This document shows, piece after piece, positions 24,214-32,896 of a DNA stretch of 41,046 bases (positions are counted from its first letter, which is position 1; every line of letters begins with the position of its first letter). The notes beneath the pieces were generated by a model. It saw only the letters and a program-made list of their open reading frames with translations, ran no database searches and was not told where the DNA came from. Location of the stretch: positions 1 to 41,046 of the forward strand of contig WFUE01000062.1 of NCBI GenBank assembly GCA_015485125.1, in the 5' to 3' direction. The position numbers and the translations under genes were made by a program. This DNA is from Lysobacterales bacterium. Lineage in GTDB: Bacteria; Pseudomonadota; Gammaproteobacteria; Xanthomonadales; S139-57.

Positions 24214-25239
24214 TTATGTATTCAATGCATGGACCAAGTATGGCAAGGAATGGTCCAGCCTGTAATCAATCCCGGAATGGGTACCATCAAACTCTTCGTA
24301 GATATGCGCGATTCCCATGGTTTCCAGTTTCCGGTGCAGTTTTCGCGAGCCATACTGGATATTGTACTGGTCATGACGACCCACATCGATCCACAGCCCC
24401 TTGAGTTGGGACAGGTTCTGCCCGTAACGGTTCAGCAATTCCAGCGGGTCGTGGGCCAGCCAGGCCTGCCAGCGTTCGGGAATCAGCTCCAGCGTATGCA
24501 GGTCGAAAGGCAGGCGCAGATTATCCAGCCGGGCCCCGTCCGGGTCATAGCTGGCGGCCAGGCACAATACCATGAGCGTGTGGATGTCCGAACCCGAAGG
24601 CTGTGAACGGCTCCAGAAATCCTCGAGAAAGGCCCGCCAATCCCCATTGTAGCGTTCCAGTGTCTGGGCCACCTTGGGAAAATCCGGCCGGTAGACCAGT
24701 TCAAAATCACAGTCACCGGCATGCACGGCGGCCGCGCCCCAGTATTCCGGCGACAGCATGGCCAGCCGCAAGGCACCATAACCACCGGAAGACTTGCCAA
24801 AGACAGCCCGGTTTTCCCGGCTGCCACCGATGGGCAGGCGAGATTCCACAAAGGGGATCAACTCCTGCTGCAGGTAATCGGCCCAGCTGCCCAGTGCCGG
24901 GCTGTTGACATACTGGTTGCCACCCAGGCGGGTGAAACAATCCGGCATCACCACTGCCGCTGGCGGCAGGCTGCCCTGAGCAAACAGGCGATCCAGGCGA
25001 TCCGGCAGATTTTCGCCAAAATTCTTCCAGCCTACATGAGCGGCACCACTGCTGGTATAGGCGGCCAGATCCCACAGCGCCGGCAAGGGTGGTTTCTGCT
25101 GCTCCCATCCGGGTGGCAGCCAGACCCAGACAGCCCGCTCCACAGGATCGTTCCACGGGTTGCCTCGCAGACATTCGGATTGATGCAAGAACATCTGCAG
25201 ACGGTTTTCAACAAGGTAGCGTTTCATTCCGGGGTTCAT
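24214..25239 (-). CDS. Putative alpha/beta-hydrolase esterase (esterase-D-like)
   Basis: A 341-residue serine hydrolase without signal peptide or membrane segment. The nucleophile elbow is GKSSGG (S150), the acid is probably the aspartate in DVGRHDQYN and the histidine is in DGTHSGIDYR, a complete triad in the order and spacing of the 'putative esterase' family. DLAAYTSSG near residue 60 may form the oxyanion side. It is longer than E. coli FghA (about 280), so S-formylglutathione hydrolysis is not assured; the substrate is unknown. I kept the first ATG (25239); ATG 25227 (MKRYLVEN), four codons later, is an alternative. It is the first gene of the run to the 5'-nucleotidase and diverges from phhA across 31 bp. 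Confidence 0.82.
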   Translation of the reverse strand: MNPGMKRYLVENRLQMFLHQSECLRGNPWNDPVERAVWVWLPPGWEQQKPPLPALWDLAAYTSSGAAHVGWKNFGENLPDRLDRLFAQGSLPPAAVVMPDCFTRLGGNQYVNSPALGSWADYLQQELIPFVESRLPIGGSRENRAVFGKSSGGYGALRLAMLSPEYWGAAAVHAGDCDFELVYRPDFPKVAQTLERYNGDWRAFLEDFWSRSQPSGSDIHTLMVLCLAASYDPDGARLDNLRLPFDLHTLELIPERWQAWLAHDPLELLNRYGQNLSQLKGLWIDVGRHDQYNIQYGSRKLHRKLETMGIAHIYEEFDGTHSGIDYRLDHSLPYLVHALNT

Positions 25240-25270
25240 ACGGTCTAGAATATCCTTTTTGGGAGGGTGA

Positions 25271-26062
25271 ATGATGAAACAGACGCGCTATCAGGCCAAG
25301 ACGCCCGACAAGAACGGCATCATTCCCTACACGGACGAGGAGAATGAAACCTGGAGCATACTCTACCATCGCCAGAGAAAGCTGTTGCCGGGCCGCGCCT
25401 GCGAAGACTATATCGCGGGGCTGGACCGGTTGGAGCTGAGCACCGACCGCATCCCGCAGCCGGGTGAAGTCTCCGAGCGGTTGCTGGATTTTACCGGCTG
25501 GCAGGTAGAGCCGGTACCCGCGCTGATCAATTTCACCGATTTCTTCCAGCTGCTGTCGGAAAAGAAATTTCCCGCCGCCTCCTTCATTCGCCGGCGGGAA
25601 GATCTAGACTACCTGCAGGAACCGGATATCTTCCACGAAATATTCGGCCACTGTCCGCTGCTGACCTACCCGGGTTTTGCCGACTTTACCCAAAACTACG
25701 GCAAGTACGGGCTGGCCGCCAGCAAGAAAGACCGCCCCATGCTGGCCCGTCTCTACTGGTTTACCGTGGAATTCGGCCTGCTGTGGGAAAACGGGCAACT
25801 GCGCAGCTATGGTGCCGGCATCAACTCCTCACCGGGCGAGCTGCAATACGCACTGGACAGCGATGTACCGGAAAGACTGCCGTTTGACCCGCTGGACGCC
25901 CTGCGCACCCCCTACCGCATCGACATCTACCAACCGGTCTATTTCGTGCTGGATCACCCGAAGGATCTCTACCGGTTGGCCGAAGTCAACCTGCAGGAAC
26001 TGATCGACCAAGCCCGCAAGCTGGGCGAATTCCCACCCAAATTCGACAAAGAGGCCAGTTGA
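25271..26062 (+). CDS. phhA: Phenylalanine 4-monooxygenase
   Basis: A 263-residue cytosolic non-haem iron enzyme that turns phenylalanine into tyrosine with O2 and tetrahydropterin. The iron ligands are H122 and H127 in DIFHEIFGHCP and E167 in FTVEFGLLWE. The pterin and substrate region includes PVPALINFTDFFQLL and SYGAGINSSPGELQYAL. Length is right for the bacterial single-domain form, with no regulatory ACT domain. GGGAGG lies just upstream; ATG 25271 and 25274 are adjacent and equivalent. Its stop overlaps the phhB start (TGATG), so the pair is coupled. The divergent esterase gene begins 31 bp upstream. Confidence 0.95.
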   Translation: MMKQTRYQAKTPDKNGIIPYTDEENETWSILYHRQRKLLPGRACEDYIAGLDRLELSTDRIPQPGEVSERLLDFTGWQVEPVPALINFTDFFQLLSEKKFPAASFIRRREDLDYLQEPDIFHEIFGHCPLLTYPGFADFTQNYGKYGLAASKKDRPMLARLYWFTVEFGLLWENGQLRSYGAGINSSPGELQYALDSDVPERLPFDPLDALRTPYRIDIYQPVYFVLDHPKDLYRLAEVNLQELIDQARKLGEFPPKFDKEAS

Positions 26063-26394
26063 TGAGCGAACTCAAAGAAAAGAAGTGCCAGGTCTGCGAA
26101 GGCGGTACCCCCGCATTGAGCACACAGGAAGCCCAAAAGCTGTTGGAACAGGTCCCTGGCTGGCACATTCGTGAAGATGGCAAGGCGCTGCTGCGGGAAT
26201 TTCAGTTCAAGGGTTTCTATCGCACCATGGCCTTCGTCAACGCACTGGCGTGGATCGCCAATCAGGAAAACCATCACCCCGACTTTTCCGTAGGCTACAA
26301 CTACTGCCATGTACTGTTCACCACCCATGCCGCCGACGGCCTGACCGAAAATGATTTCATCTGCGCGGCCAAGGTCAATGCACTCCTGGAGTAG
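26062..26394 (+). CDS. phhB: Pterin-4a-carbinolamine dehydratase
   Basis: A 110-residue enzyme that dehydrates the 4a-hydroxytetrahydropterin made by PhhA, allowing cofactor recycling. The catalytic histidines are in NQENHHPDFSVGYNYCHVLF, and the opening PGWHIREDGKALLREFQFKGFYRTMAFVN is typical. The N-terminus is about 15 residues longer than the core and carries CQVCEGG, a CxxC pair seen in other bacterial members. The ATG at 26062 shares its first base with the phhA stop codon. Confidence 0.94.
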   Translation: MSELKEKKCQVCEGGTPALSTQEAQKLLEQVPGWHIREDGKALLREFQFKGFYRTMAFVNALAWIANQENHHPDFSVGYNYCHVLFTTHAADGLTENDFICAAKVNALLE

Positions 26395-26453
26395 CCGAAG
26401 CCAAAGACCCAGATACGACATGGATTGCTCGTTCATTGCCGAATACCATGCCA

Positions 26454-26483
26454 TTGCATGACGGCCTGCACTCCTGCTATTGT
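26454..26483 (+). promoter_or_regulatory. Candidate extended -10 promoter of GGDEF copy 2
   Basis: In the 157-bp gap after phhB, TGC-TATTGT (26475-26483) fits an extended -10 box, with a weak -35 TTGCAT (26454-26459) 18 bases before the hexamer. I see no sigma-28 match here. This suggests that the second GGDEF gene has its own promoter separate from phhA-phhB. Confidence 0.33.
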
Positions 26484-26551
26484 GGGTCCAATCGTAGTCG
26501 TGAACTCCTGTCTGGCTCAAGGTGGTTCATGACGCAGGAATCCTTCAGAAC

Positions 26552-28792
26552 ATGCATTGGCCCACCTCTCTGAAATCACCGGTATTTTTTCTGTTGTTGC
26601 TGGCCCTGCTTCCAGCGAGCATAGTGCTGCCGGGCCTGCTGAATGAGGCCGACAATTCCATTGGCATCACCATCCGTCAGGAAAATCCGGAAGACCCGGT
26701 AGAGATCATCCGGGTCTTTCAAAACACCCCTGCCGAAAATGCCGGCTTGCGCAAGGGCATGAAGCTCCTGAGTGCACTGGGTCAGCCCATTCATACGCTG
26801 GATGATGTAGGTCGCATCTGGGAGCAACGAAAAAAGGGCCAATTACTGTCGGTGGAAGTGCAAATGGAGGATGAACCACCGATTCAACTGCACATCAAGC
26901 CTGGCATCACCCCGGATTTCACACCGCTGTTGCTGAATGTACTCGGCGGTTTTTTCTTTCTGGGGCTAATACACCTGCTGTTTCCACAGCGCAAGGAACC
27001 CCAGGCACGCGTACTGCTGCTTATGCTGGTGCTGCTGTCCACCGACTTCATGCTGCCCTACGGCTATGCAGGCCAAATAGAGTCCTGGCTGTGGCGCTTC
27101 AACCTGTTCAATCTGATTGCCGTCAATCTGCTGGCCCTGCATTTTTTCATGCTGTTCCCGCAACCCATGCCCATAGTTCGCCAACATGAAAAAAGCATAC
27201 TCCTGACGCTCTACGGGCTGCTATTGCCGCTGGGCTTTACCATGGCGGCACAGGTTGAAGATCCAACCCGGAACGCTTCCAGTTTCCCCGTATATACCCT
27301 TGATACGATACTGGCATTGTGTAGCTGGTTGTTACTGGGTTACAGAACCCTGCAACAACAGCAGGATCCTGAGCGCACCCTGACCCGCTGGGTCTGGTTC
27401 TCCTTTACCCCTTTCGCCTTGTCCAAGGCCATCTGGTATCTACAGACCTACAGCGGCATGAACCTGGGCCTGCCCGTCGACCGTCTTGTGCAAACTGCCA
27501 CCATAATTGCACCCACCGGTTTTTATCTCGCCACATTGCGACTGGATTATCTTCAGGCCGGCAAGCAGGTACGCGGACGGGATTTGACCACCTACCTGCA
27601 GCTCATTCTGCTGATGTTGACCCTGCTGTTGGCACAACAAGTACACGGGTGGATACTGGCCCATGAGCGCGCTCTGGCAACACTGTCCGCCGTAATCACG
27701 GCCCTGCTGGGTGGCGCGCTATCCACACCGTTGAGCGAGCGATTGTCCAACTGGGTCATGCGCGGCATGTTTACGCGTTCCGGCCACATGCTTCAGGCCA
27801 TCGACCATTTCTTCCGGCAACAACAGGAAACCCGTGATGAAAGCCAGCTGATGGCGGATGTAGCGCAATTCATCCATCAAAAAATGCACATACCCTGGGT
27901 GGCTATACAGTTCTGTGCCGGACTGAAGGAAGAAGACGAACTGATCGCCCTGTCTCAGCCCGAACCTTTTGGCACCAGGGACTTTCCCCGTTTCTTGCAA
28001 GGCATGGACCGCTTTCTCAGCCAACAGGGTGAAAGCGCACAAATGGGCAAGCAACGTGACGAATGGATGAAAGAATTTGGCGTTGTCCACATCTTTCCCT
28101 TTTGCTCGGCCACCCATGCACGCGGGCACCTGGTCATCGGCCAGTGCACGGACCAAAGACGTACCCTGAGCGCACATGAACTCAAGGATCTGCAGGATAT
28201 CTGCCAGCGGCTGGCCCTCGTTCTGGAGCGGATTCAACTGGAAAAGACCGCCCAGGTGGATGAACTTACCGGCGCCTTGCGCCGTGAAGCCGGCATGATA
28301 CAGCTGCAACTGGTGCTGGAAGCCAGCATGCAAAAACAACAGCCGATGACCGTGGCCCTGCTGGATCTGGATCATTTCAAGGCGGTCAATGACCAGCACG
28401 GACATCCTGTCGGAGACCAGGTGCTGCGCGAAACCGCCAAATTGATTCGCAAGCAGCTACGCAGCAGCGATCTGCTTTGTCGTTATGGAGGCGAAGAATT
28501 TCTGGTAATTCTTCCAGCAACGGGAGAAAAAGGTGCGGCATTTGCGCTGGAAAAACTACTGGACAAGATTCGTCAGCACTATATCCGTTTCGGCAAGGGA
28601 GAAAAAACACTCAATATCACGCTCAGTGCCGGTTGTGCGGTATTTCAGCCAGACCTTTGGAAACCCGAAGAGATCCAAAACCTGGCTTCACGACTGATCC
28701 AGGCTGCTGACCAACGTCTGTACGAGGCCAAGCACAAGGGCCGAGACCGTTGTTTTTGCCAGGTGCTGCACCCGCGCCCGGTTGATCAGTAG
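26552..28792 (+). CDS. Membrane diguanylate cyclase with PDZ, multi-TM, GAF-like and GGEEF domains (copy 2)
   Basis: A 746-residue paralogue of the protein at 18228-20462, similar along its whole length. Parts: TM1 (about 9-29), PDZ-like domain (about 36-116, [15 protein letters not shown]), a block of TM helices (about 123-390), a GAF-like domain (about 430-555) and GGDEF (about 568-735). The active site is GGEEF (646-650) with an intact I-site RSSD (637-640). Both copies share the TM-block motif W-x-W-R-(I/F)-N-L. I chose ATG 26552 because the resulting length and N-terminus match copy 1; an in-frame GTG ten codons earlier is possible. Its end overlaps the end of the chemoreceptor gene by 7 bases, tail to tail. 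The signal bound by PDZ or GAF is unknown. Confidence 0.88.
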   Translation: MHWPTSLKSPVFFLLLLALLPASIVLPGLLNEADNSIGITIRQENPEDPVEIIRVFQNTPAENAGLRKGMKLLSALGQPIHTLDDVGRIWEQRKKGQLLSVEVQMEDEPPIQLHIKPGITPDFTPLLLNVLGGFFFLGLIHLLFPQRKEPQARVLLLMLVLLSTDFMLPYGYAGQIESWLWRFNLFNLIAVNLLALHFFMLFPQPMPIVRQHEKSILLTLYGLLLPLGFTMAAQVEDPTRNASSFPVYTLDTILALCSWLLLGYRTLQQQQDPERTLTRWVWFSFTPFALSKAIWYLQTYSGMNLGLPVDRLVQTATIIAPTGFYLATLRLDYLQAGKQVRGRDLTTYLQLILLMLTLLLAQQVHGWILAHERALATLSAVITALLGGALSTPLSERLSNWVMRGMFTRSGHMLQAIDHFFRQQQETRDESQLMADVAQFIHQKMHIPWVAIQFCAGLKEEDELIALSQPEPFGTRDFPRFLQGMDRFLSQQGESAQMGKQRDEWMKEFGVVHIFPFCSATHARGHLVIGQCTDQRRTLSAHELKDLQDICQRLALVLERIQLEKTAQVDELTGALRREAGMIQLQLVLEASMQKQQPMTVALLDLDHFKAVNDQHGHPVGDQVLRETAKLIRKQLRSSDLLCRYGGEEFLVILPATGEKGAAFALEKLLDKIRQHYIRFGKGEKTLNITLSAGCAVFQPDLWKPEEIQNLASRLIQAADQRLYEAKHKGRDRCFCQVLHPRPVDQ

Positions 28793-30384
28793 CGAAAACG
28801 CCCCAAATCCTTTTCCAGAATCTGATAGAGTTTCAGTAACTGTTCACTCAGTTTTGAGGAGGATTCAGCATCCTGGTGGACCACATCCATCAGCTGTTCC
28901 AGTTCAGACAACTGCTCACGAGCCTGTTCCGTTACTCTCTTTTGCCTTTCACTGACGTCAAGGACGGTCTGGTTGCTGCTGTTGAGTAGCTGCACACGCT
29001 GACTGATATCCTTGAGTGCATCAATGGCCTCCTGCGTACGCCTGACACCCTCACCTGCCTGATGACTGGCATTTTCCATGCCTGTGACAGCCCTGTCAGT
29101 CTCGGCCACCAAAGCCGCAATCATCGACTCAATCTCCCCGGCCGATTCCTGGGTGCGCTTTGCCAATGCACGCACTTCATCCGCCACTACCGCAAAACCA
29201 CGACCGGCCTCACCGGCCCGGGCCGCCTCGATGGCCGCATTCAGTGCCAGCAAGTTGGTCTGCTCGGCGATACCCTTGATGACATTCAAAACCTGACTGA
29301 CGTTCTTGCTGTGTTCATCCAGTGACTGAATGACAGTGGCAGCATCATTGATTTGTGCATGCATGCTGCGAATACCGTCAATCGTACTCTCAGCCATGCC
29401 TTGAGCGTGGCCGGCCTTTTCATTGGCTACATTGGACGCCTCGGCAGCCTCGGCAGCCTGTTGCTCCACTTGTCTGGCCAGTTGGGCCACCTGGGTCACT
29501 TCTTCCACCAGCTGCTGCAGTGACTGCCCTTCTTCATCCACGGCCTGGCCGGTATCAGCCGCCAGCTTCTCCAGCCTGGAAGCGGCTTCACCCAACTGGC
29601 CATTGCTATGACTGACTTTGAGCATGGTGTGCTGAAACTGCTGCATCATGTGATTGAAATGCCGTGCCAGCGTGTCGATCTCGGAGTGACCGTCCACAGG
29701 TATCTGTGCGGCCAGATCGGCGTCCTCGCGAATACGCTCGAAGGCCTCTCCCAGCGTCTTGAGCCGTTCGAACAACCACTTGCGCATGAGATAACCCACC
29801 AGTAGCAAGCCCGTCACGGCAATGGCCGTATTGATCATGGCCGCCGAAAAGAGATTGGAGTTGACCTGTTTGTCCAGCGGACCAAGGGTGTAACTGACTC
29901 GCACCGCACCCAGCACCGTGCCCTCTTCGACGGGATGGCATGCCAGGCAATTCACTCCGCGCACATCCTTGCCGGCCCGCATGGGCTCAACCAGTGTGAG
30001 CCGGCGTTCACCTTCCACTTCCTCGATGCTCAACTGTTGCTGGCCAGCCAGTGCCTTATGATCAAGCATATCCACCGGTTTTTGATAAGGCTCCCCCTCG
30101 CCAAAAGTCTGAACCACGGCTGGCGCCCGAATGATGCGCGCGTCGAGAATGTTGGGTTGCAACAGCACTTTCTTGCGTATCAGGTTGCGCTGTTGCATGG
30201 TGCCAGTCAGCATCATGGTATTGACGCTATCGAAGTAGAAATCGGCGGTATCCCTGGCGCGTGCCTCCATCAGGGACTCCACCAGCGAGCGCTCGGCCCT
30301 GCCTGAAAAATGTATGCTGAAAGCCAGAACCAGTACAAAGACCAGTGACAACAGTGCAAAAACGCGCAATTGAATGGAGTGCAT
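28786..30384 (-). CDS. Methyl-accepting chemotaxis protein with periplasmic CxxCH haem-binding motif
   Basis: A 532-residue chemoreceptor. TM1 is at about 7-24, the periplasmic sensor at about 25-178 and TM2 at about 180-199. A HAMP domain (about 200-260) and a long coiled-coil signalling domain follow, whose tip reads [35 protein letters not shown]. The sensor carries CLACH (C146, C149, H150), a c-type haem attachment motif, within a PAS-like fold ending in GAVRVSY. Geobacter chemoreceptors GSU0582 and GSU0935 have haem-c PAS sensors of this kind, so redox, oxygen or NO sensing is plausible (inference). No C-terminal CheR-tethering pentapeptide is seen. A strong sigma-28 promoter stands upstream, tying it to the flagellar regulon. 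Confidence 0.92.
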   Translation of the reverse strand: MHSIQLRVFALLSLVFVLVLAFSIHFSGRAERSLVESLMEARARDTADFYFDSVNTMMLTGTMQQRNLIRKKVLLQPNILDARIIRAPAVVQTFGEGEPYQKPVDMLDHKALAGQQQLSIEEVEGERRLTLVEPMRAGKDVRGVNCLACHPVEEGTVLGAVRVSYTLGPLDKQVNSNLFSAAMINTAIAVTGLLLVGYLMRKWLFERLKTLGEAFERIREDADLAAQIPVDGHSEIDTLARHFNHMMQQFQHTMLKVSHSNGQLGEAASRLEKLAADTGQAVDEEGQSLQQLVEEVTQVAQLARQVEQQAAEAAEASNVANEKAGHAQGMAESTIDGIRSMHAQINDAATVIQSLDEHSKNVSQVLNVIKGIAEQTNLLALNAAIEAARAGEAGRGFAVVADEVRALAKRTQESAGEIESMIAALVAETDRAVTGMENASHQAGEGVRRTQEAIDALKDISQRVQLLNSSNQTVLDVSERQKRVTEQAREQLSELEQLMDVVHQDAESSSKLSEQLLKLYQILEKDLGRFRY

Positions 30385-30417
30385 GAAAGACTTTCCCGAA
30401 TCCAGAATTCCTACAAG

Positions 30418-30444
30418 CTATCGTACAAAACACCGCAAACTTTA
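30418..30444 (-). promoter_or_regulatory. Sigma-28 (FliA) promoter of the chemoreceptor gene
   Basis: Read on the minus strand: TAAAGTTT (30437-30444, perfect consensus -35), exactly 11 bases, then TACGATAG (30418-30425), which matches GCCGATAA at five of eight positions including the CGATA core. It lies about 34 bases upstream of the start codon and predicts coexpression with flagellin. Confidence 0.8.
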
Positions 30445-30516
30445 GTGCAAAACACATATTGGCAGCATTTCTTCAACTTCTGGAGTGAACCGCCATTGGT
30501 AGCCAATGAAGCCCTT

Positions 30517-31239
30517 TCAGGCACCACCCCCACCCTGATTGACCCAGCGACGAAAACCGCGCACGGCATCATGTGGCCCGATAACCACCAGCACATCGCC
30601 GGCATCCAGATGATGATCACGATACTTGCCACGAAAATGGAAGGTCTGATCCATTTCGTAGTCAGTCATGCCGAGAATGATCACATCATCCTCCACAGCA
30701 TGCACCACATCGCTGAGTTGCCGGCCAATGAAGCGTGAAGGCTCGGTCAGCACCACTTCCGTCACCGAAAAGTCATCATGCGAAAACAGCAAGGCATCAC
30801 TCAATTCGGCCAGCAGGGGGCGGGTGATCTGGCTATGGATCTTGTGGGCCGTGGTTTCATACGGGTCGATCACCTTGTCGGCCCCGGCGGCCTTGAGCTT
30901 GTCCACGCCGCCCAGGGAATCGGCCACGGCTATGATTTGCAACCGCCCCTCAGCGGCCAGATCACGCGCTGAAAGCACCAGAAAGACATTATCGGCATCA
31001 TCCTGAAAAAAACAGAAAATCTGCCGTACGCGGCGACCCAGCCCCAGCTCCCGCAATACCCGGTCATCCAGCGCATCCTCCCGTCTTGCCGGCAGCCCCA
31101 GCTGTTGCAATTGCTCGACGGCTTCGGCATCGGCATCCACCAGCTGTACATCCACACCGTTGCTGATCAAGGCTTCCGCCACTTCCCGGCCCAGTGCGTT
31201 GCAGCCGAAAATCAGTGTCTGGCTATCTTTTTGATTCAT
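30517..31239 (-). CDS. Stand-alone RCK (TrkA-N/TrkA-C) subunit of a K+ channel
   Basis: A 240-residue soluble protein with an N-terminal Rossmann-like RCK fold (about 7-125; the glycine loop is the relaxed IFGCNALGREV) and a TrkA-C-like half (about 145-230, GRQLSDVV...DVIILG...GDVLVVIGP). Aspartates around LVDADAEAV could bind the ribose of a nucleotide. It has no membrane segment. The ATG overlaps the stop codon of the channel gene (ATGA, 31236-31239), so both are made together and probably meet in one gating ring. Upstream in-frame sequence is channel sequence in another frame and is excluded. It ends in a flexible NQGGGGA tail. Confidence 0.85.
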   Translation of the reverse strand: MNQKDSQTLIFGCNALGREVAEALISNGVDVQLVDADAEAVEQLQQLGLPARREDALDDRVLRELGLGRRVRQIFCFFQDDADNVFLVLSARDLAAEGRLQIIAVADSLGGVDKLKAAGADKVIDPYETTAHKIHSQITRPLLAELSDALLFSHDDFSVTEVVLTEPSRFIGRQLSDVVHAVEDDVIILGMTDYEMDQTFHFRGKYRDHHLDAGDVLVVIGPHDAVRGFRRWVNQGGGGA

Positions 31240-32819
31240 TGTTCTTCCACCCACTCGCGGAAATGCTGCAAGCTGAATAAATGCCCAACCAGTACCAGAC
31301 CCTCTCCTGCCACGGGCTTGTAGTTGTGGTCGGGATTGAAATGAAAATACCGCTTGCCCACCCGGTAGGATGATTTCTCTTCCCGAGCCGGACGATCCGT
31401 GAGCACCCCAAGCAAAATCAGCCGGTTTTCCTGCACAGGCAGCTGCCCGACCATCCATGAGCCGGGCCATGACTGTGGCAACAGCACAATATCCACCTGC
31501 ACCAGATCGGACCCACTCAACATGCGGTTGACCGCATCAAAGGCCACCGGCTTGCCAGCAAATTCCGCGGCCATGCGTGCCACCAACTGGTAGGGCATCA
31601 CCGTGAAATCGGCACCCGCACGGCGAAATTTGTTCTGATTTCTGTGGTGCTTCACCCGCGAGATGATCTGGATTTCTGAACAGAGCTGTCTGGCCGACAA
31701 AGTGATGTACAAATTGCTGACATCGTCCTCCGTCAGGCAGAGGATGCGCGCTGCGTTGCGCCCTACGCCCAGATGCTTGAGCAACGTGTCGGAGGTCGCA
31801 TCGCCCTGTACCACCGGGTAACCCAGCGCATGGGCCTGCTGAAAGGCCTGCTCATCCGGCTCCACCACGACAAAAGCCTCGCCCTCCCGGGACAGGTTCT
31901 CGCAGACCACTTGCCCCACGCGACCAAATCCACAGATGATGCTGTGCCCTTCCATACGGCTGGCTTCGGCAAAAACCCGGTTTTGCCGCACTTCCTGCAC
32001 ACGTTCACTCAGCGAAGACACCACCAGGGAAGTAAAAAAGGAAATGGTGCCGATACCGGCGAGTATCAGCAGGATACTGATGACCCGCCCTTCCGTGGTC
32101 ACCGGCGTGATATCTCCATAGCCAACCGTGGAGATGGTGATGATGGCCCAGTAAAAGCTGTCGAAAAACGTCTTGATCTGGCTGTGCGGCACATTGACTT
32201 CAAAATAATAGATGCCGGAACCGGCAGCGAAAATCACAAAGGCGAGGAAAACTCCCAGTGTGTAGAACTCGATGCGTTTTTCCACGAACACCCGGGCAAA
32301 CTGGTTGATGCTTCGGGCATAGCGAAACAGCTTGAACACTCGCAACAGAAGGAAAATACGCAGAAAGCGCAAGGGACGCCAGGCCGGCACAATGGCCAGC
32401 AAATCGATGATGGCCAGCGGGCTGGTGACATAACGCCACTTGGCGCGCAGAATCTTGCGAAAACTGCGCGATGGCTTCCAGGGCTGGCCAATATCCTCGG
32501 CCTGCTCATAATCCCGGATCAGGGTTTCGTGAATACTGCCCGCCAGCCAGAAACGCCCCAGATATTCGAGTATGAATACGCCAATGGTGAAATCCTCGAA
32601 CAATCGGCCCCAATAGCCCAGCTCGACCTTTTCATGGCTGTCATAGACCAGTAGCCCCACACTGCTGATGACCAGCCCCATCATGAACAGGTCAAAGCCC
32701 TGGCGCAGGGTGGAATCCGGGTTTTCCAGCAGATCGTAGAGCAGCCGCCTTGCCCGCTGGTAGGTATGATTGGAGTCCAGGGCGTAGGCCAGGCGAATGA
32801 GCAGATGTTGTGTGGCCAC
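31236..32819 (-). CDS. Voltage-sensor-like K+ channel with cytosolic RCK domain
   Basis: A 527-residue inner-membrane channel. S1 (about 41-60) and S2 (about 72-93) lead to S3 (about 131-146) and an S4 with repeated basic residues (RPLRFLRIFLLLRVFKLFRYAR, 148-169). S5 is at about 184-205, followed by the pore helix, the selectivity filter TVGYGD (231-236) and S6 (about 246-268). The RCK domain starts at about 292 (IICGFGRVGQVV, a proper GxGxxG loop) and continues through TrkA-C to the end. The plan recalls Kch and the alpha subunit of BK channels. The start is GTG at 32819; the Shine-Dalgarno sequence GGGAG is 13 bases away, so initiation may be weak. The stand-alone RCK gene overlaps its end by four bases. 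Confidence 0.92.
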   Translation of the reverse strand: MATQHLLIRLAYALDSNHTYQRARRLLYDLLENPDSTLRQGFDLFMMGLVISSVGLLVYDSHEKVELGYWGRLFEDFTIGVFILEYLGRFWLAGSIHETLIRDYEQAEDIGQPWKPSRSFRKILRAKWRYVTSPLAIIDLLAIVPAWRPLRFLRIFLLLRVFKLFRYARSINQFARVFVEKRIEFYTLGVFLAFVIFAAGSGIYYFEVNVPHSQIKTFFDSFYWAIITISTVGYGDITPVTTEGRVISILLILAGIGTISFFTSLVVSSLSERVQEVRQNRVFAEASRMEGHSIICGFGRVGQVVCENLSREGEAFVVVEPDEQAFQQAHALGYPVVQGDATSDTLLKHLGVGRNAARILCLTEDDVSNLYITLSARQLCSEIQIISRVKHHRNQNKFRRAGADFTVMPYQLVARMAAEFAGKPVAFDAVNRMLSGSDLVQVDIVLLPQSWPGSWMVGQLPVQENRLILLGVLTDRPAREEKSSYRVGKRYFHFNPDHNYKPVAGEGLVLVGHLFSLQHFREWVEEQ

Positions 32820-32896
32820 CGTCGCGGTATCACTCCCAACCCTTGAAACAGTGCAAGCCTACCGGAATCAGCGCAAAAGCGAAACGAAGCCGTGCT

